Source: Candidatus Saccharimonadia bacterium
GTDB taxonomy: Bacteria > Patescibacteriota > Saccharimonadia > Saccharimonadales > Saccharimonadaceae
Length of the DNA stretch: 30,109 nt
Assembly (NCBI GenBank): GCA_023262335.1
Contig: JALRBE010000012.1
Location: 1 to 30,109 of the forward strand
Direction: 5' to 3'
The notes below the pieces were generated by a model. It was given only the letters and a program-made list of their open reading frames with translations, was not told the origin of the DNA and ran no database searches. The translations under genes and the position numbers were made by a program. Of this stretch, positions 1 through 7,096 are shown in pieces. Each line of letters starts with the position of its first letter. Position 1 is the stretch's first letter.

Positions 1-1772
1 CAGACCGCTCCCGAGACTCCCGCGACGCCGAACCCTGCGATCATCATGATGATCGAGAACGGATCCTCACGAGGGCTCATCGACTGTTGTAGCAGCTGCG
101 GAGCGCCGTTCTCATCCTTGTTGACGCCATTCGCAATGGATGACGCGAGTACCGCCGATTGGTAGTCCGGGTCCGCGCCGTCATTCGCCGCTGCCAGATT
201 CGCGATAGGAACGCTTCGGGAGTTGCCGCCAGGCACGAAGCCGAACTTCAAGCCGACCGGCGACGACACCGTCACCGCACTGTCTTGGACCGCGTTCCCA
301 CCGATTGGGGTTACCGTTCCCGCGGCGGTATCGACGCCGAACCAGCCCTTCCAGCTGCCAAAGACGTTGATGTACAGCACGCCGAACCAGTTGCTCAGAT
401 TAAAAGTGCTCTTGCTGATGTTCGCGATGTTCGCGCTTGCTGTAGCGTTGCCGCTGGTCGCGCTGCCACCGCTCTTGTTGCCCGATACGGACGCATCGCC
501 GCTGGTTGAGGTAAGGTCGATGTTGTTCGTGATTCCCGCCTTGTTATTGACGTTCGTCTCGTTCGAGGCGGCGACGTTGCTGCTGATAACGCCTTCGCCA
601 AAGGCAGCCGCAGTCGCGCCTGGCGCGTCGATGATCATGCCAACCCATGTGCCAAGCACGTTCACGAACACTAGCAGGCTGTTCGCCGCGTTGACTTCGT
701 GACCGGTCAGGTTCAGAATCGTCAGGTTCGTGTCGGCAGTACCGCTTTTGGCGCCGCCCGTCGACTCGTTGCCTCGTACGGACGCGTCGCCGCTCGTGGC
801 GTTGAGCTTGACGTTGTTCACGATCGACTGGTCATCGTTGATGTTCGTCGCGAGCGACATGTCGTAATTCGACGATACGTTCGCGTTGCTGGCGAGCAGC
901 TGCGGGATGAATTCCGGCGAGATCAGGATGTCGCCGTCGAGGTTGCCATAGATGTTGATCGTGCCAATGAACGATTTGTTCGCCGCGATGATCGTGTTGA
1001 TAAGGTTCAGGATGTCGGCGACCGTATTGGCGTTGCCGCTCGTGGCGCTGCCGACGCTTTCGTTGCCGCGTACGGTGGCGTCGCCCGACTGCGCGTTCAA
1101 GGTCACGTCGTTCGTCAGGCTGGTGTCGTTGTTCACGTTCGTTTTGCCGTTCAGGCTGATATCCGAATCGACTACCGCGCTGTCAATCGTTGGCCCGAGC
1201 GTGATGTCACCCACGACGTTGCCGTTGATGTCTGCAGTAAAGTGCGCGACGCCTTGGCCGCCATCGACGGTCGAGTGGACGCTGTTTACGACCGTCGCGT
1301 TAGCGTTCGCATTGCCGCTATTGGCATTGCCCGCGCTTTGATTGCCGCGTACCGTCGCGTCTCCGGACTGAGACGTCGCATCGACGCCGGATGTCACGTC
1401 GGTATCGTTGTTCACCGTCGTGTTCTCTGTCGCGTCAATGTCCTGGCTTACTTGGGCCTCTGCCGCTGCGTTCTGGTTCGCTGCGGCTTCGGGCGAAGGC
1501 TCAGGCGACGCGCTCGGCTCTGGCGATTCGGAGACTTCGGGCGCTGGGCTTTCCGAAGCTTCGGGCGATTCGGTCTTGGCAGGCTTTGGTGCCGGTGCTT
1601 TTTTGACGCACTCACCAGTTTCAGGATCGGTATACCACTGCTTGCCGTTATGATTCGCCGCGACGCATGCTGGTGACCTGTCGGCATACGCCGACATTGG
1701 CACACCACCCACAAGAACTACCGTTGTTACGTACAGTATGGTCATGCGGATGGTCTGTTTGAACTTTTGCAT
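1..1772 (-). CDS. large secreted repeat protein, SGN-module family (3' end outside window)
   Basis: An open frame runs without a stop from an ATG at 1772 to the left edge (590 codons visible), so the gene is cut by the window. A strong GGAGG ribosome binding site lies 7 bases before the start. Residues 1-30 form a signal peptide ending in SAYA. A short region with two cysteines (about C36 and C55) follows, then a Pro/Glu/Ser linker (about 59-95). Next come four repeats of about 95 residues, each centred on SGDA[TS]V[RS]GN (Asp at residues 138, 231, 329 and 426), preceded by Asn-rich NVNND-type strands and followed by a segment like INVFGSWKGWFG. The last visible residues are hydrophobic (IIMMIAGFGVAG), which suggests a membrane anchor. 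Family unknown; a cell-surface beta-rich protein is an inference from composition and repeats. It is the largest member of a module family shared with the next three surface genes. Confidence 0.85.
   Translation of the reverse strand, partial: MQKFKQTIRMTILYVTTVVLVGGVPMSAYADRSPACVAANHNGKQWYTDPETGECVKKAPAPKPAKTESPEASESPAPEVSESPEPSASPEPSPEAAANQNAAAEAQVSQDIDATENTTVNNDTDVTSGVDATSQSGDATVRGNQSAGNANSGNANANATVVNSVHSTVDGGQGVAHFTADINGNVVGDITLGPTIDSAVVDSDISLNGKTNVNNDTSLTNDVTLNAQSGDATVRGNESVGSATSGNANTVADILNLINTIIAANKSFIGTINIYGNLDGDILISPEFIPQLLASNANVSSNYDMSLATNINDDQSIVNNVKLNATSGDASVRGNESTGGAKSGTADTNLTILNLTGHEVNAANSLLVFVNVLGTWVGMIIDAPGATAAAFGEGVISSNVAASNETNVNNKAGITNNIDLTSTSGDASVSGNKSGGSATSGNATASANIANISKSTFNLSNWFGVLYINVFGSWKGWFGVDTAAGTVTPIGGNAVQDSAVTVSSPVGLKFGFVPGGNSRSVPIANLAAANDGADPDYQSAVLASSIANGVNKDENGAPQLLQQSMSPREDPFSIIMMIAGFGVAGVSGAV
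365..1442 (-). repeat. four tandem ~95-aa SGN repeats inside the surface protein
   Basis: Residues about 111-470 consist of four units. The central motif is SGDA[TS]V[RS]GNxSxGxAxSG, with spacings of 93, 98 and 97 residues between the motif Asp codons (plus-strand positions near 1361, 1082, 788 and 497). Each unit also carries an Asn-rich strand before the motif and an aromatic/Gly strand after it. Units are diverged at the DNA level, so this is an old protein repeat and not a recent tandem duplication. Confidence 0.8.
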
Positions 1773-1808
1773 TGTCGTGCCTCCTCTGCGATCCCGAAGT
1801 CTATGGTG

Positions 1809-1842
1809 GCGGAGGGGTAGATCGGGCATTCCACCCCTCCGC
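1809..1842. other. GC-rich hairpin between two surface genes
   Basis: GCGGAGGGGT at 1809-1818 is perfectly complementary to ACCCCTCCGC at 1833-1842, giving a 10-bp stem with a 14-base loop. On the leftward transcript there is no U-run after the stem, so it is not a standard intrinsic terminator for the gene ending at 1859. On the plus strand it is followed by TTTTATT, so it could stop rightward read-through. It could also protect or process the leftward mRNA. Confidence 0.5.
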
Positions 1843-1858
1843 TTTTATTCACGAGTGA

Positions 1859-2449
1859 CTAGTTGTTGATAACAACGTTCGTCGAAGTAGTGCTGCTGTT
1901 AGAGACCGCACCGGTAGTAGCAGAACCAAGTGAGTTGTTGCCAGTTACGGTAGCAGGACCTGACTGCGCTACTTGCAGGTTGAGGTTCGCAACGCCAACG
2001 TTGTTGGTGTTGGTCACGGTCGTCGTGGTCGTGTCAACGAAGCTCGCTGTGTTCGTCGAGTTGTTGCCAGAGTTGTTGATCGATGCCGCGTGGCCAGCGC
2101 TTGGTGCTGCTGCCGCAAGGGCTGCCGCGCTCGAGCCGCTGTTGCTGACGCTCACGCCTGTGCTTGAGTTGCTGCTGTTCGATGCTGCGCCTGTCGCTGC
2201 GCTGCCTGCGGAATTGTTGCCGCTGACAGAAGCCGCGCCGCTGCCTGCGCCCTGAGCGTTCAGGTTCAATACGCCTGCGTTGTTATTGTTCGTAGCGGTT
2301 GTCGTCTTGGTGCTTGTCGCGGTAATCAAGTTGTCCGCGTCGTTGCCGCTGTTCGTGATAGTGCCCGTGGTCGCACCAGCGAACCCACTGAGTCCAACAA
2401 CCAGACCGAGTGACGTAACTGCTGCGCCTACTGTTTTTCGAATTTTCAT
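1859..2449 (-). CDS. small secreted two-repeat SGN-module protein
   Basis: This 196-aa protein has a signal peptide (residues 1-26, cleavage probably after AGA) and an AAGGAGGGG ribosome binding site just before ATG 2449. The mature part is almost only Ser, Thr, Asn, Gly and Ala. It holds two copies of a ~70-residue unit, about 33-101 and 126-194, offset by exactly 93 residues. Each runs from NSGN through Thr/Asn-rich strands and [NV]LN to SGxA[ST]V[ST]GNNSxGSAxTGAxSNSS. A Ser/Ala-rich spacer separates them. There is no cysteine, C-terminal anchor or sorting signal, so the protein may be released or held by other surface proteins. It lies between two relatives in the same direction. The 93-residue period matches that of the large neighbour. 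Function unknown; a self-associating matrix or fibre protein is a guess. Confidence 0.85.
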   Translation of the reverse strand: MKIRKTVGAAVTSLGLVVGLSGFAGATTGTITNSGNDADNLITATSTKTTTATNNNNAGVLNLNAQGAGSGAASVSGNNSAGSAATGAASNSSNSSTGVSVSNSGSSAAALAAAAPSAGHAASINNSGNNSTNTASFVDTTTTTVTNTNNVGVANLNLQVAQSGPATVTGNNSLGSATTGAVSNSSTTSTNVVINN

Positions 2450-2500
2450 TTTGCCCCTCCTTATAGGTTAAATGATTAGGTTATTGCTCGGGTGTTCGCC

Positions 2501-2532
2501 CGACCCTGGGGGACCGTGATCCGCCAGGGTCG
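2501..2532. other. GC-rich hairpin between two surface genes
   Basis: CGACCCTGG at 2501-2509 pairs perfectly with CCAGGGTCG at 2524-2532. A GG/CC pairing inside the loop can extend it. It lies between the gene ending at 2549 and the one starting at 2449. It lacks a U-run in the leftward direction, like the hairpin at 1809-1842. It may attenuate or stabilise the leftward transcript; that is inference. Confidence 0.5.
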
Positions 2533-2548
2533 AACGACCACACCATCG

Positions 2549-3097
2549 TTACTGGGTCGAAAAGTTCATGTTCACGCCATGAGACGTACTGCTCGACATG
2601 GTGGTCGACTGGCTGTTCGTCGACGAATAGGACTGCGCGGTCGAGCCGCTTTCTGACGACGTGTTCGTGGTGACCGTCACGTTCGTGGTGCCGTTCGCGT
2701 CGTTCGATATGTGCTGAACGGTGCCGTTTTGCGGCACGTCGATTTTTTGATCGTTGACCGTTACGGTCGTAGAAGTTGTAACGTTGGCATCGGGCGTAGA
2801 CGCGTTCGCCGTGGAGTTGTCGCCGCTCACCGTAGCGCTGTCAGATTGCGGCGCATCATTAGTTATTGCCGTGTTGGTCAGCGTCGACGTCTGACCCTTT
2901 GCTTCGGTCACTTGCTGTTTTTGATCCGAAGCGACCAAAGCGCGGACTGACACGAATCCGAGTGTCGTGACGACGACGAGGCTTGCCGTCGCGGCGAACG
3001 CAAGCGCCCTGCGCTTCATAAGAAACGCCCGTACCGCTGCCGGATGTGGCATGACCCGAGCCAAGACCCTCCTGGCTGGTGACAAATAATCTCGCAT
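2549..3097 (-). CDS. membrane-anchored Ser/Thr/Asn-rich protein with degenerate SGN module
   Basis: A 182-aa protein. The chosen start is ATG 3097, behind an AGGGGGG ribosome binding site; an in-frame ATG 16 codons upstream (3145) lacks one. The N-terminus is basic and cytoplasmic-like (residues 1-29), followed by one membrane segment (about 30-52) and a long extracellular-type tail rich in Ser, Thr, Asn and Gln. The tail includes QSDSATVSGDNSTANAST (about 84-101), a worn version of the SGxAxVxGN motif found in the neighbours. There are no cysteines or sorting motif. Topology is probably N-in with a surface-exposed tail. It is the first gene of the leftward surface cluster and is divergent from the sortase operon. 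Function unknown. Confidence 0.75.
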   Translation of the reverse strand: MRDYLSPARRVLARVMPHPAAVRAFLMKRRALAFAATASLVVVTTLGFVSVRALVASDQKQQVTEAKGQTSTLTNTAITNDAPQSDSATVSGDNSTANASTPDANVTTSTTVTVNDQKIDVPQNGTVQHISNDANGTTNVTVTTNTSSESGSTAQSYSSTNSQSTTMSSSTSHGVNMNFSTQ

Positions 3098-3246
3098 ACT
3101 ATTTCCCCCCTGCAATGCCTTTGTTGTTCTTTGCTCTTTCAGCATAGTCTCAATGAACAGAAGTTTTTGTTAGAAATCTAACATACAAGCTTTATTAAAC
3201 TTTTTAACAGATTCATAATGCTTATGTATGACATTAATTTTTATGC

Positions 3247-3275
3247 TTGTCATATATATTTTATTGATATATAAA
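3247..3275 (+). promoter_or_regulatory. promoter of the surface protein-sortase operon
   Basis: TTGTCA (3247-3252), a 17-base spacer and TATAAA (3270-3275) form a good vegetative-type promoter inside an AT-rich divergent intergenic stretch (3098-3308). Transcription would start near 3282, with a short leader carrying a GAGGGG ribosome binding site before ATG 3309. I could not pick a convincing promoter for the leftward gene in the same gap. Confidence 0.65.
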
Positions 3276-3308
3276 CAGACATAACATCTTTATAACGAGG
3301 GGAACAGT

Positions 3309-3854
3309 ATGAGGAAATTAGCACGAATCATCAGCGCGGCAGTACTAAGCGTCGCATTTATCGGCACCGCAGCAAGCGCGCAAACGCCACCACCAAGCAG
3401 CACAACCTGTGATGGTAGCTTTACGATCGTAAATACAGGCAACAACTCGACGCAAGTCATCGACTGCGAAGCGAACACCACAGTAACGGTGAGCTGTACT
3501 AACAATGGCGCAGTAGTCAACTTCACAGATCAGAATAGCCAAAGCGGTAGCGCAAGCGTTACTGGCAACAATGCCGGTGGTTCAGCGGTAAGCGGTGGCG
3601 TAACGAACTCTAGCAGCACCACTACCGACCTAAGCTTTAATTGTCCTGTTACCGGCGGCGGTTCAACCAACCCAACACCAAGCGTCACGCCATCGCCAAG
3701 CACCACGCCAGTCGGAACGACGCCTAAAAAGCTCCCGAACACGGCTAGTGCTTCGACCGAAACCATTGTCGTCGCCAGCTTGCTTGCCGCAGCAGCGATC
3801 GTCGTGCTCAGCCGCGTCGCCGTCAGCGCGTACCGCCACTTCACCGTCAAATAA
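3309..3854 (+). CDS. LPNTA-type cell-surface protein with SGN module
   Basis: A 181-aa precursor with a complete surface-protein plan: signal peptide (1-24, cleavage after ASA), then a ~70-residue domain (about 42-111) ending in SQSGSASVTGNNAGGSAVSG and NSSS, and a Pro/Ser/Thr linker (about 114-140). LPNTA follows at 142-146, then a hydrophobic segment (about 153-172) and a short tail with Arg/Lys. LPNTA followed by membrane and basic tail resembles an LPXTG/LPXTA sorting signal, and the next gene is a sortase, so covalent anchoring is likely. Four cysteines (34, 53, 63, 112) could make two disulfides, unlike the cysteine-free secreted relative at 1859-2449. The domain clearly resembles the units in that protein and in the large repeat protein. 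Ligand or partner unknown. Confidence 0.85.
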   Translation: MRKLARIISAAVLSVAFIGTAASAQTPPPSSTTCDGSFTIVNTGNNSTQVIDCEANTTVTVSCTNNGAVVNFTDQNSQSGSASVTGNNAGGSAVSGGVTNSSSTTTDLSFNCPVTGGGSTNPTPSVTPSPSTTPVGTTPKKLPNTASASTETIVVASLLAAAAIVVLSRVAVSAYRHFTVK

Positions 3855-3866
3855 GGATCACAGGCC

Positions 3867-4463
3867 ATGCTGAAACAGCTCCGATTCATAAGCAGCATCA
3901 GCATGCTCTACATCCTGACACTTGGGACGATAGGGGGAATCCTCTATTCGTCCCATTTGTTTGGCGAACCCGTATGGGCGACATCGCAGCCGACCGTAAA
4001 TTACCAAAAGCCAGCTCCGTTACCACCTAAAATCATTTCAGGCAAACCTGTGCGACTTACGATTCCTAGCGCTGCTATCGACCTGCATATAATCGATGGC
4101 ACGTACGACGAAGCGACAGAAGGCTGGACGCTGACCGACGACAAACTCCAGTTCGCGACGATGTCCGCGTCCGCGAACGATCACGCAGGCACCACGTTCG
4201 TGTACGGCCACGGTACCGACGCTGTTCTTGGGAAAATCGGCACGAACCGCCCGCCCGTTGGCACAACCGCCCAACTAGTGACTGACAACGGCCATACGTT
4301 CAAGTACGTATTGACCGAAACGAAAGACAACACGCCCGACGACGTAGCAATACTTGCCGACACCGCGTCCGGACCGCCACGCTTGGTCGTGCAAACCTGT
4401 ACCGGCGCCTTTAGCCAGTGGCGCACCATGTTCGTGTTCGCGTTCGACGGAGTAGCGGGATGA
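3867..4463 (+). CDS. sortase (class E/F-like transpeptidase)
   Basis: A 198-aa protein with one N-terminal membrane segment (about 9-29) and a sortase fold. The likely catalytic residues are all visible: His115 in YGHG, Cys178 in VVQTCTG and Arg186 in SQWRTMFVF. Sortases cut a sorting signal between Thr and Gly/Ala and join the protein to a cell-wall or pilus amine outside the membrane. It starts 12 bases after the LPNTA protein and shares its promoter, which makes that protein the obvious substrate. The small APDTG protein at 15368 is a possible second one. Its stop overlaps the next start (ATGA), suggesting translational coupling. The class is uncertain from sequence alone; the sortase family call is firm. 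Confidence 0.92.
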   Translation: MLKQLRFISSISMLYILTLGTIGGILYSSHLFGEPVWATSQPTVNYQKPAPLPPKIISGKPVRLTIPSAAIDLHIIDGTYDEATEGWTLTDDKLQFATMSASANDHAGTTFVYGHGTDAVLGKIGTNRPPVGTTAQLVTDNGHTFKYVLTETKDNTPDDVAILADTASGPPRLVVQTCTGAFSQWRTMFVFAFDGVAG

Positions 4464-5257
4464 GCATGCTTGCCTTCATCATTCCGTTACTGATCGCCGT
4501 AGCGTTCGTCTGTGTCGGCATCGCGCTGAGCGACGCACGGGAAGTGCACGTGCGCAGAGCGGTCAGCAAACACCCGAACGCCCGCCGTTGGCGCAGCAGG
4601 CCATCCTTGGAGGCCCCGGACGCGACCGCACAGCAACTTCGAACGGTTCGGCGGACATACCGGAACGTCGCGGCTCATAACGAAGCTGCCGTTTTGTCGC
4701 TTCATCTGCCGCCTGACACGGTGCCGCTTGACGGTTCCCTGCTTTTCGCGGCGCACGCCACGCAGTGCAGCCAGAACTTCCGAACCATGACCATCCCCGC
4801 CGCCGTCCGTCCGGAGTCGAACACAGCGGAACTCATGCGCTCATACAAAACAATGCTTACTATGCAGTTAGCCCTGGCGCGTGACGGGCTCGGCATCGCG
4901 CCGGTGGGCGGCCATCCGTACGTCGCCGTGCAAACGGCCAAAGAGTCATGGAAAACGGCCGTCTACGAAGCCGGCGCATTGATCGCGAGCGTCGCGGGGA
5001 CCATATTATTCGTCGGATCGGTCGGCCTGGCTTTGCTTGCGTCGCAACCAGAGCTCCTCTTGGTACTGAGCGGTGGATTCAACGCCTGGGCGATTTGGTC
5101 CATCGGCCGCTATCCGGGCCTGTCTTTCGCTCAAAAACTCCGCTTTGCGGCGTTACTGCCGGCCGCCTACGCCTACCTGCTTGTCCGTTGCGCGAGCCTG
5201 CCCGCACGGTCGGCAACTCGCCTGCTCCGTCCGCTCGGTGCTATGATGAATACATAA
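4460..5257 (+). CDS. membrane protein of unknown function, coupled to sortase
   Basis: A 265-aa protein. The ATG at 4460 overlaps the sortase stop (ATGA) and follows a GGAGTAGCGGG ribosome binding site. A possible earlier ATG at 4418 would lie deep in the sortase gene and add a basic stretch, so it is unlikely. There is one N-terminal membrane segment (about 4-24), then a soluble Arg-rich region, and two or three membrane segments near the C-terminus (about 172-195, 200-217, 227-245) with a basic tail. I recognise no family. Its place as third gene of the surface protein-sortase operon suggests a role in handling, exporting or anchoring the sortase substrate. Confidence 0.75.
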   Translation: MSMLAFIIPLLIAVAFVCVGIALSDAREVHVRRAVSKHPNARRWRSRPSLEAPDATAQQLRTVRRTYRNVAAHNEAAVLSLHLPPDTVPLDGSLLFAAHATQCSQNFRTMTIPAAVRPESNTAELMRSYKTMLTMQLALARDGLGIAPVGGHPYVAVQTAKESWKTAVYEAGALIASVAGTILFVGSVGLALLASQPELLLVLSGGFNAWAIWSIGRYPGLSFAQKLRFAALLPAAYAYLLVRCASLPARSATRLLRPLGAMMNT

Positions 5258-5271
5258 CCGGAGGAGCGACC

Positions 5272-5997
5272 ATGACCGACAACAAGCATGATTTTAGCGA
5301 CATGAAGGCAATCGTTTTTAACTGCACGCTCACCAAATCGCCCGAACCAAGCCATACTGATCGCCTCATTGGCATCAGCCGCGCGATCATGGACAAACAA
5401 GGCGTTAGCACCGAAGTGATCCGCGTGGTCGACCACGACATCGCCACCGGCATATACCCGGACATGCGCGAACACGGCTGGGACTCGGATGAATGGCCGG
5501 AGCTATATAAGAAGGTCCAGGCGGCCGACATCGTGATCATTGCCGGTCCCATTTGGCTGGGCGACAACAGCAGCGTGACAAAACGGGTTATCGAACGATT
5601 ATATGCGAACTCGTCCGACCAAAATGACAAAGGCCAATACGCGAACTACGGCAAGGTCGGCGGCGCGCTGCTGACCGGCAACGAGGACGGCGTGAAGCAC
5701 TGCGCTATGGATATTCTGTATAGCCTGCAGCACATCGGCTTTACTATTCCGCCCCAAGCCGATGCCGGCTGGATCGGCGAGATTGGCCCCGGACCAAGCT
5801 ACGGCGACGACGTGGACGGCAAGAAGGTCGGGTTCGACAACGACTTCACGAACCGCAATGCCACGTTCATGACCTGGAACTTGCTCCACATGGCCAGACT
5901 GCTCAAGCAAGCTGGCGGGTTGCCTGCTTACGGCAACGTACGCAAAGACTGGGATGCCGGCGCGCGCTTTGACTTCGAAAATCCTGAATACCGTTAG
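5272..5997 (+). CDS. flavodoxin-like NAD(P)H-dependent oxidoreductase
   Basis: A 241-aa protein starting at ATG 5272 behind GGAGGAG, 14 bases after the preceding stop. It has the flavodoxin/NADPH-dependent FMN reductase plan: beta strand AIVFN followed by a phosphate-binding loop (about 17-32, NCTLTKSPEPSHTDRL), strand DIVIIAG and the flavin-contact GPIWLG (92-97). An S-V-T-K-R-V-I-E-R helix follows, then a GGALLTGNEDG segment near the second flavin loop. Members bind FMN and reduce quinones, flavins or other small molecules in the cytoplasm. Substrate not predictable. It may be co-transcribed with the sortase operon, although the functions look unrelated. Confidence 0.88.
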   Translation: MTDNKHDFSDMKAIVFNCTLTKSPEPSHTDRLIGISRAIMDKQGVSTEVIRVVDHDIATGIYPDMREHGWDSDEWPELYKKVQAADIVIIAGPIWLGDNSSVTKRVIERLYANSSDQNDKGQYANYGKVGGALLTGNEDGVKHCAMDILYSLQHIGFTIPPQADAGWIGEIGPGPSYGDDVDGKKVGFDNDFTNRNATFMTWNLLHMARLLKQAGGLPAYGNVRKDWDAGARFDFENPEYR

Positions 5998-6033
5998 GCG
6001 GCGCCACGGACGGCACCGTTTCGCCCGACAGCG

Positions 6034-6618
6034 TTACTCAACCACCCGATCCTGCACCAGCTGCAAGAGTTCCGGGTACGTTACCGCGCATATAGCAATG
6101 ACGATCACGATGAGTAGCGGCACCACGAAAAAATTTTCGATTGCCCTTCCGGTAGTAATACGAAACCTGCGCAGCGGCGGAAAACCGAACTTGATCGGCA
6201 CGGGCAGCAGCCACGGCACGCCCTCTTTGGTGAAACTGTCCATCACAAGGTGACTCAGCATGCCGATCATGAACGCCCACCACACGATAGTACTGTCGAC
6301 GGATGGAAACAAGGGATGAATGAACACAAGAAGCCAGTTGACGACGAACCCGAGCAACGCGACGCCGATGAGTGAGTGCGTCAGGAACCTGTGCCCGCCC
6401 ATTATGCGGCCAAAGAAACGACCAAACAGCTTGCCGAACGACACGTTCCTCCATAGCGGCGCGGTCGGCTGGTCGATGTCCGGCGCGATCGCGCCTAACT
6501 GATTCGCCACCAAAGCGGCGATGATTGTCGCCAGGCTCATAGGAGGCAACGGCGAAAGGGCTGCTACCGTGAGGAGCAGCCCGGTAATCGCCGCGAGGTC
6601 GTGCGTCCTTGCTATCAC
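6034..6618 (-). CDS. YdjM/DUF457-type membrane-bound metal-dependent hydrolase
   Basis: A 194-aa polytopic membrane protein. Start codon is GTG 6618; there is no Shine-Dalgarno sequence and a -10-like TATGCT sits 6 bases upstream. Diagnostic features of the LexA-regulated YdjM/DUF457 family are the early MIARTH, APDIDQPTAPLWR (about 45-57), GGHRFLTHS (about 74-82) and SHLVMDSFTKEGVPWLLP (about 125-142). These conserved His and Asp residues are thought to bind metal at the membrane. Physiological substrate is unknown for the family. It converges on the flavodoxin-like gene, with only 36 bases between the stops and no clear terminator there. Confidence 0.88.
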   Translation of the reverse strand: MIARTHDLAAITGLLLTVAALSPLPPMSLATIIAALVANQLGAIAPDIDQPTAPLWRNVSFGKLFGRFFGRIMGGHRFLTHSLIGVALLGFVVNWLLVFIHPLFPSVDSTIVWWAFMIGMLSHLVMDSFTKEGVPWLLPVPIKFGFPPLRRFRITTGRAIENFFVVPLLIVIVIAICAVTYPELLQLVQDRVVE

Positions 6619-6624
6619 CGCTTA

Positions 6625-6630
6625 AGCATA
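6625..6630 (-). promoter_or_regulatory. -10 box placing transcription start at the GTG of the DUF457 gene
   Basis: On the minus strand TATGCT is followed by 6 bases and then the GTG start at 6618, so the transcript would begin at or next to the start codon. No recognisable -35 and no Shine-Dalgarno sequence were found. This is one of several leaderless-type starts in the window. Confidence 0.4.
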
Positions 6631-6654
6631 GCAAGTTTCACGCGCGTTCGGAAA

Positions 6655-7023
6655 TCAGACTTCGTCGCGGTTACGCGAAGCGATAGTGACCAGGCTGACG
6701 ATCGCCCACGCGACCAACGCGTACACGATGATCGCCACGACGGAACTGACATCGACGACAGATGCACCGAACTGCGGAGTGTTGCCGAATATACCGTAGA
6801 ACGGAGCGACGAAAAATCCGCTCACGCCGTAAATGAAATCGACGAACGCGCTACCCTGATTCGCCGCAAGCAGCAACAACACGAACCGAACGCCGATGAA
6901 CGCTATGATAACGCCAACTATGAAATACGTCAGCCGCGCGACAAGCACCCCTGGACCGACAGCCCGCTCTTCTCGTTCGGTTACTTCATGGATTCGCTGC
7001 ACATGACTCGTTGCCATCTTCAT
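6655..7023 (-). CDS. YggT-like small membrane protein
   Basis: A 122-aa protein with a soluble N-terminus (about 1-26) and two pairs of hydrophobic segments (about 27-53 and 64-115). The loop GVSGFFVAPFYGIF resembles the YggT/YlmG family, which is linked to cell division or membrane organisation in other bacteria. AAAGGAAGG precedes the start; ATG 7023 and ATG 7017 are both possible and the spacing slightly favours 7017. The gene sits alone between the DUF457 gene and the fibre-like gene, all leftward. The family call is tentative because YggT is short and poorly conserved. Confidence 0.7.
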   Translation of the reverse strand: MKMATSHVQRIHEVTEREERAVGPGVLVARLTYFIVGVIIAFIGVRFVLLLLAANQGSAFVDFIYGVSGFFVAPFYGIFGNTPQFGASVVDVSSVVAIIVYALVAWAIVSLVTIASRNRDEV

Positions 7024-7045
7024 TCCTTCCTTTAGTTATGAAGAA

Positions 7046-7051
7046 AGTATA
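7046..7051 (-). promoter_or_regulatory. -10 box of the YggT-like gene
   Basis: Minus-strand TATACT lies 22 bases before ATG 7023. The start site would be near 7039, giving a leader of about 16 bases that includes the AAAGGAAGG ribosome binding site. The -35 is not convincing. Confidence 0.45.
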
Positions 7052-7096
7052 CGCTCCGAACGCAAGCGGCGCTGTAAAAAAGATTACCAAACGAGA

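Noticed and set aside
365..1442. CRISPR-like or DNA tandem repeat
   Set aside because: The periodicity is at protein level with diverged DNA, in an open reading frame with signal peptide; there are no identical repeats or spacers.
699..1676. Long plus-strand frame opposite the repeat protein
   Set aside because: It is the antisense shadow of the Asn/Ser/Gly-rich repeats; it has no ribosome binding site, its composition is implausibly rich in Val, Arg and Asp, and the minus strand has a signal peptide and repeats.
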